Positions 63,851 through 64,000 of a DNA stretch of 64,000 nucleotides are shown here, piece after piece. Source of the stretch: a virus; the IMG/VR virus record IMGVR_UViG_3300028844_006119, positions 1-64,000 of that record; one strand, written 5' to 3'. How positions within the stretch are numbered: position 1 is the stretch's first letter; each line of letters begins with the position of its first letter. The position numbers were made by a program, and so were the translations under genes. Below the pieces are notes generated by a model. That model did no database searches and was not told the DNA's origin. It worked only from the letters and a program-made list of their open reading frames with translations.

Positions 63851-64000
63851 TCAGAGAGATAGGGAGATGATCCTACGAATCATGTCCTCCCTATCGCCCT
63901 CACTTGAGTACCCGAGATCGTCGAGAATGTCACGGAGACCTGAGAGGCTTACTGCCTCCAGATCGTCCGTAACGTCTACTAGACCCAGGTCGTCCCCTCT
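63851..64000 (-). CDS. SAP-domain-like C-terminus of a gene cut by the window end
   Basis: This is the 3' end (49 codons and a TGA) of a minus-strand gene whose start lies outside the window. The visible end (LEAVSLSGLRDILDDLGYSS, then a Gly and two charged residues before a final helix IRRIISLSL) fits the SAP helix-turn-helix pattern (L-x-x-L...G...G-x-x-x-x-L-x-x-R). SAP domains bind DNA in nuclear and phage proteins. The fuller product is unknown. Confidence 0.55.
   Translation of the reverse strand, partial: RGDDLGLVDVTDDLEAVSLSGLRDILDDLGYSSEGDREDMIRRIISLSL

Noticed and set aside
1-64000. CRISPR arrays, insertion sequences, transposases and integrase or attachment sites
   Set aside because: No regularly spaced direct repeats, no transposase or integrase protein, and no tRNA-fragment duplication were seen in the window.

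Overview
The window is a 64 kb piece of a large tailed bacteriophage genome, most likely a contractile-tailed (myovirus-like) phage. The evidence is an unbroken plus-strand run of tail and baseplate genes from about 9.8 to 63.8 kb. It includes a tail-assembly-chaperone pair joined by a -1 ribosomal frameshift signal, a tape-measure-like protein, a hub-like protein with an embedded peptidase, a gp25-like wedge protein, a baseplate-J-like protein and several very long virion proteins of 800 to 2334 residues. The base composition is GC-rich. Portal, capsid, terminase and DNA polymerase are not in this window. The host is uncertain. A 53-residue lipoprotein with an Asp/Thr/Gly/Ser-rich tail resembles secreted proteins common in Myxococcota-type bacteria, but that is only a hint.

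Left arm (1 to 9.7 kb, mostly minus strand): small non-structural genes, several preceded by a near-identical promoter-like box (AGGCATAAATA). The notable element is a three-gene, overlapping operon. It encodes a membrane PAS-domain sensor histidine kinase (2783-4096), a stand-alone CheY-like receiver (2359-2790) and a coiled-coil protein with two membrane segments (1703-2362), so the phage appears to carry a complete two-component signalling pair. Next come a gene with an apparent frameshift, the lipoprotein and eight tRNA genes (Ala-TGC, Asn-GTT, Gln-TTG, Ser-GGA, Leu-TAG, Leu-TAA, Ile-TAT, Arg-TCT) interspersed with small zinc-ribbon and SH3-like proteins.

Middle (9.8 to 20.4 kb, plus strand): small tail-related and zinc-ribbon genes, the frameshifted chaperone pair, a GroES-like co-chaperonin and a ribbon-helix-helix protein. 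After these lies a cluster of nuclease and zinc-binding proteins (SWIM/HNH protein, staphylococcal-nuclease-like enzyme, HiPIP-like cysteine-rich protein, DUF5872-like protein). Some have N-termini resembling T4-type prohead-protease cleavage sites, so they may be internal capsid proteins. A minus-strand island (20.4 to 23.2 kb) interrupts the block and carries an ATP-dependent ligase with an N-terminal WGR domain.

Right part (23.2 to 63.8 kb, plus strand): tape measure, hub, two small possible internal proteins, a phage sigma factor, a probably abundant structural protein with its own strong terminator, then a tightly overlapping baseplate and fibre operon ending in a 2334-residue protein. 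Nearly all genes here overlap by 1 to 4 bases, which implies translational coupling. The window closes with the 3' end of a minus-strand gene encoding a SAP-like motif.

All functional calls come from reading motifs and gene context; no database search was run.
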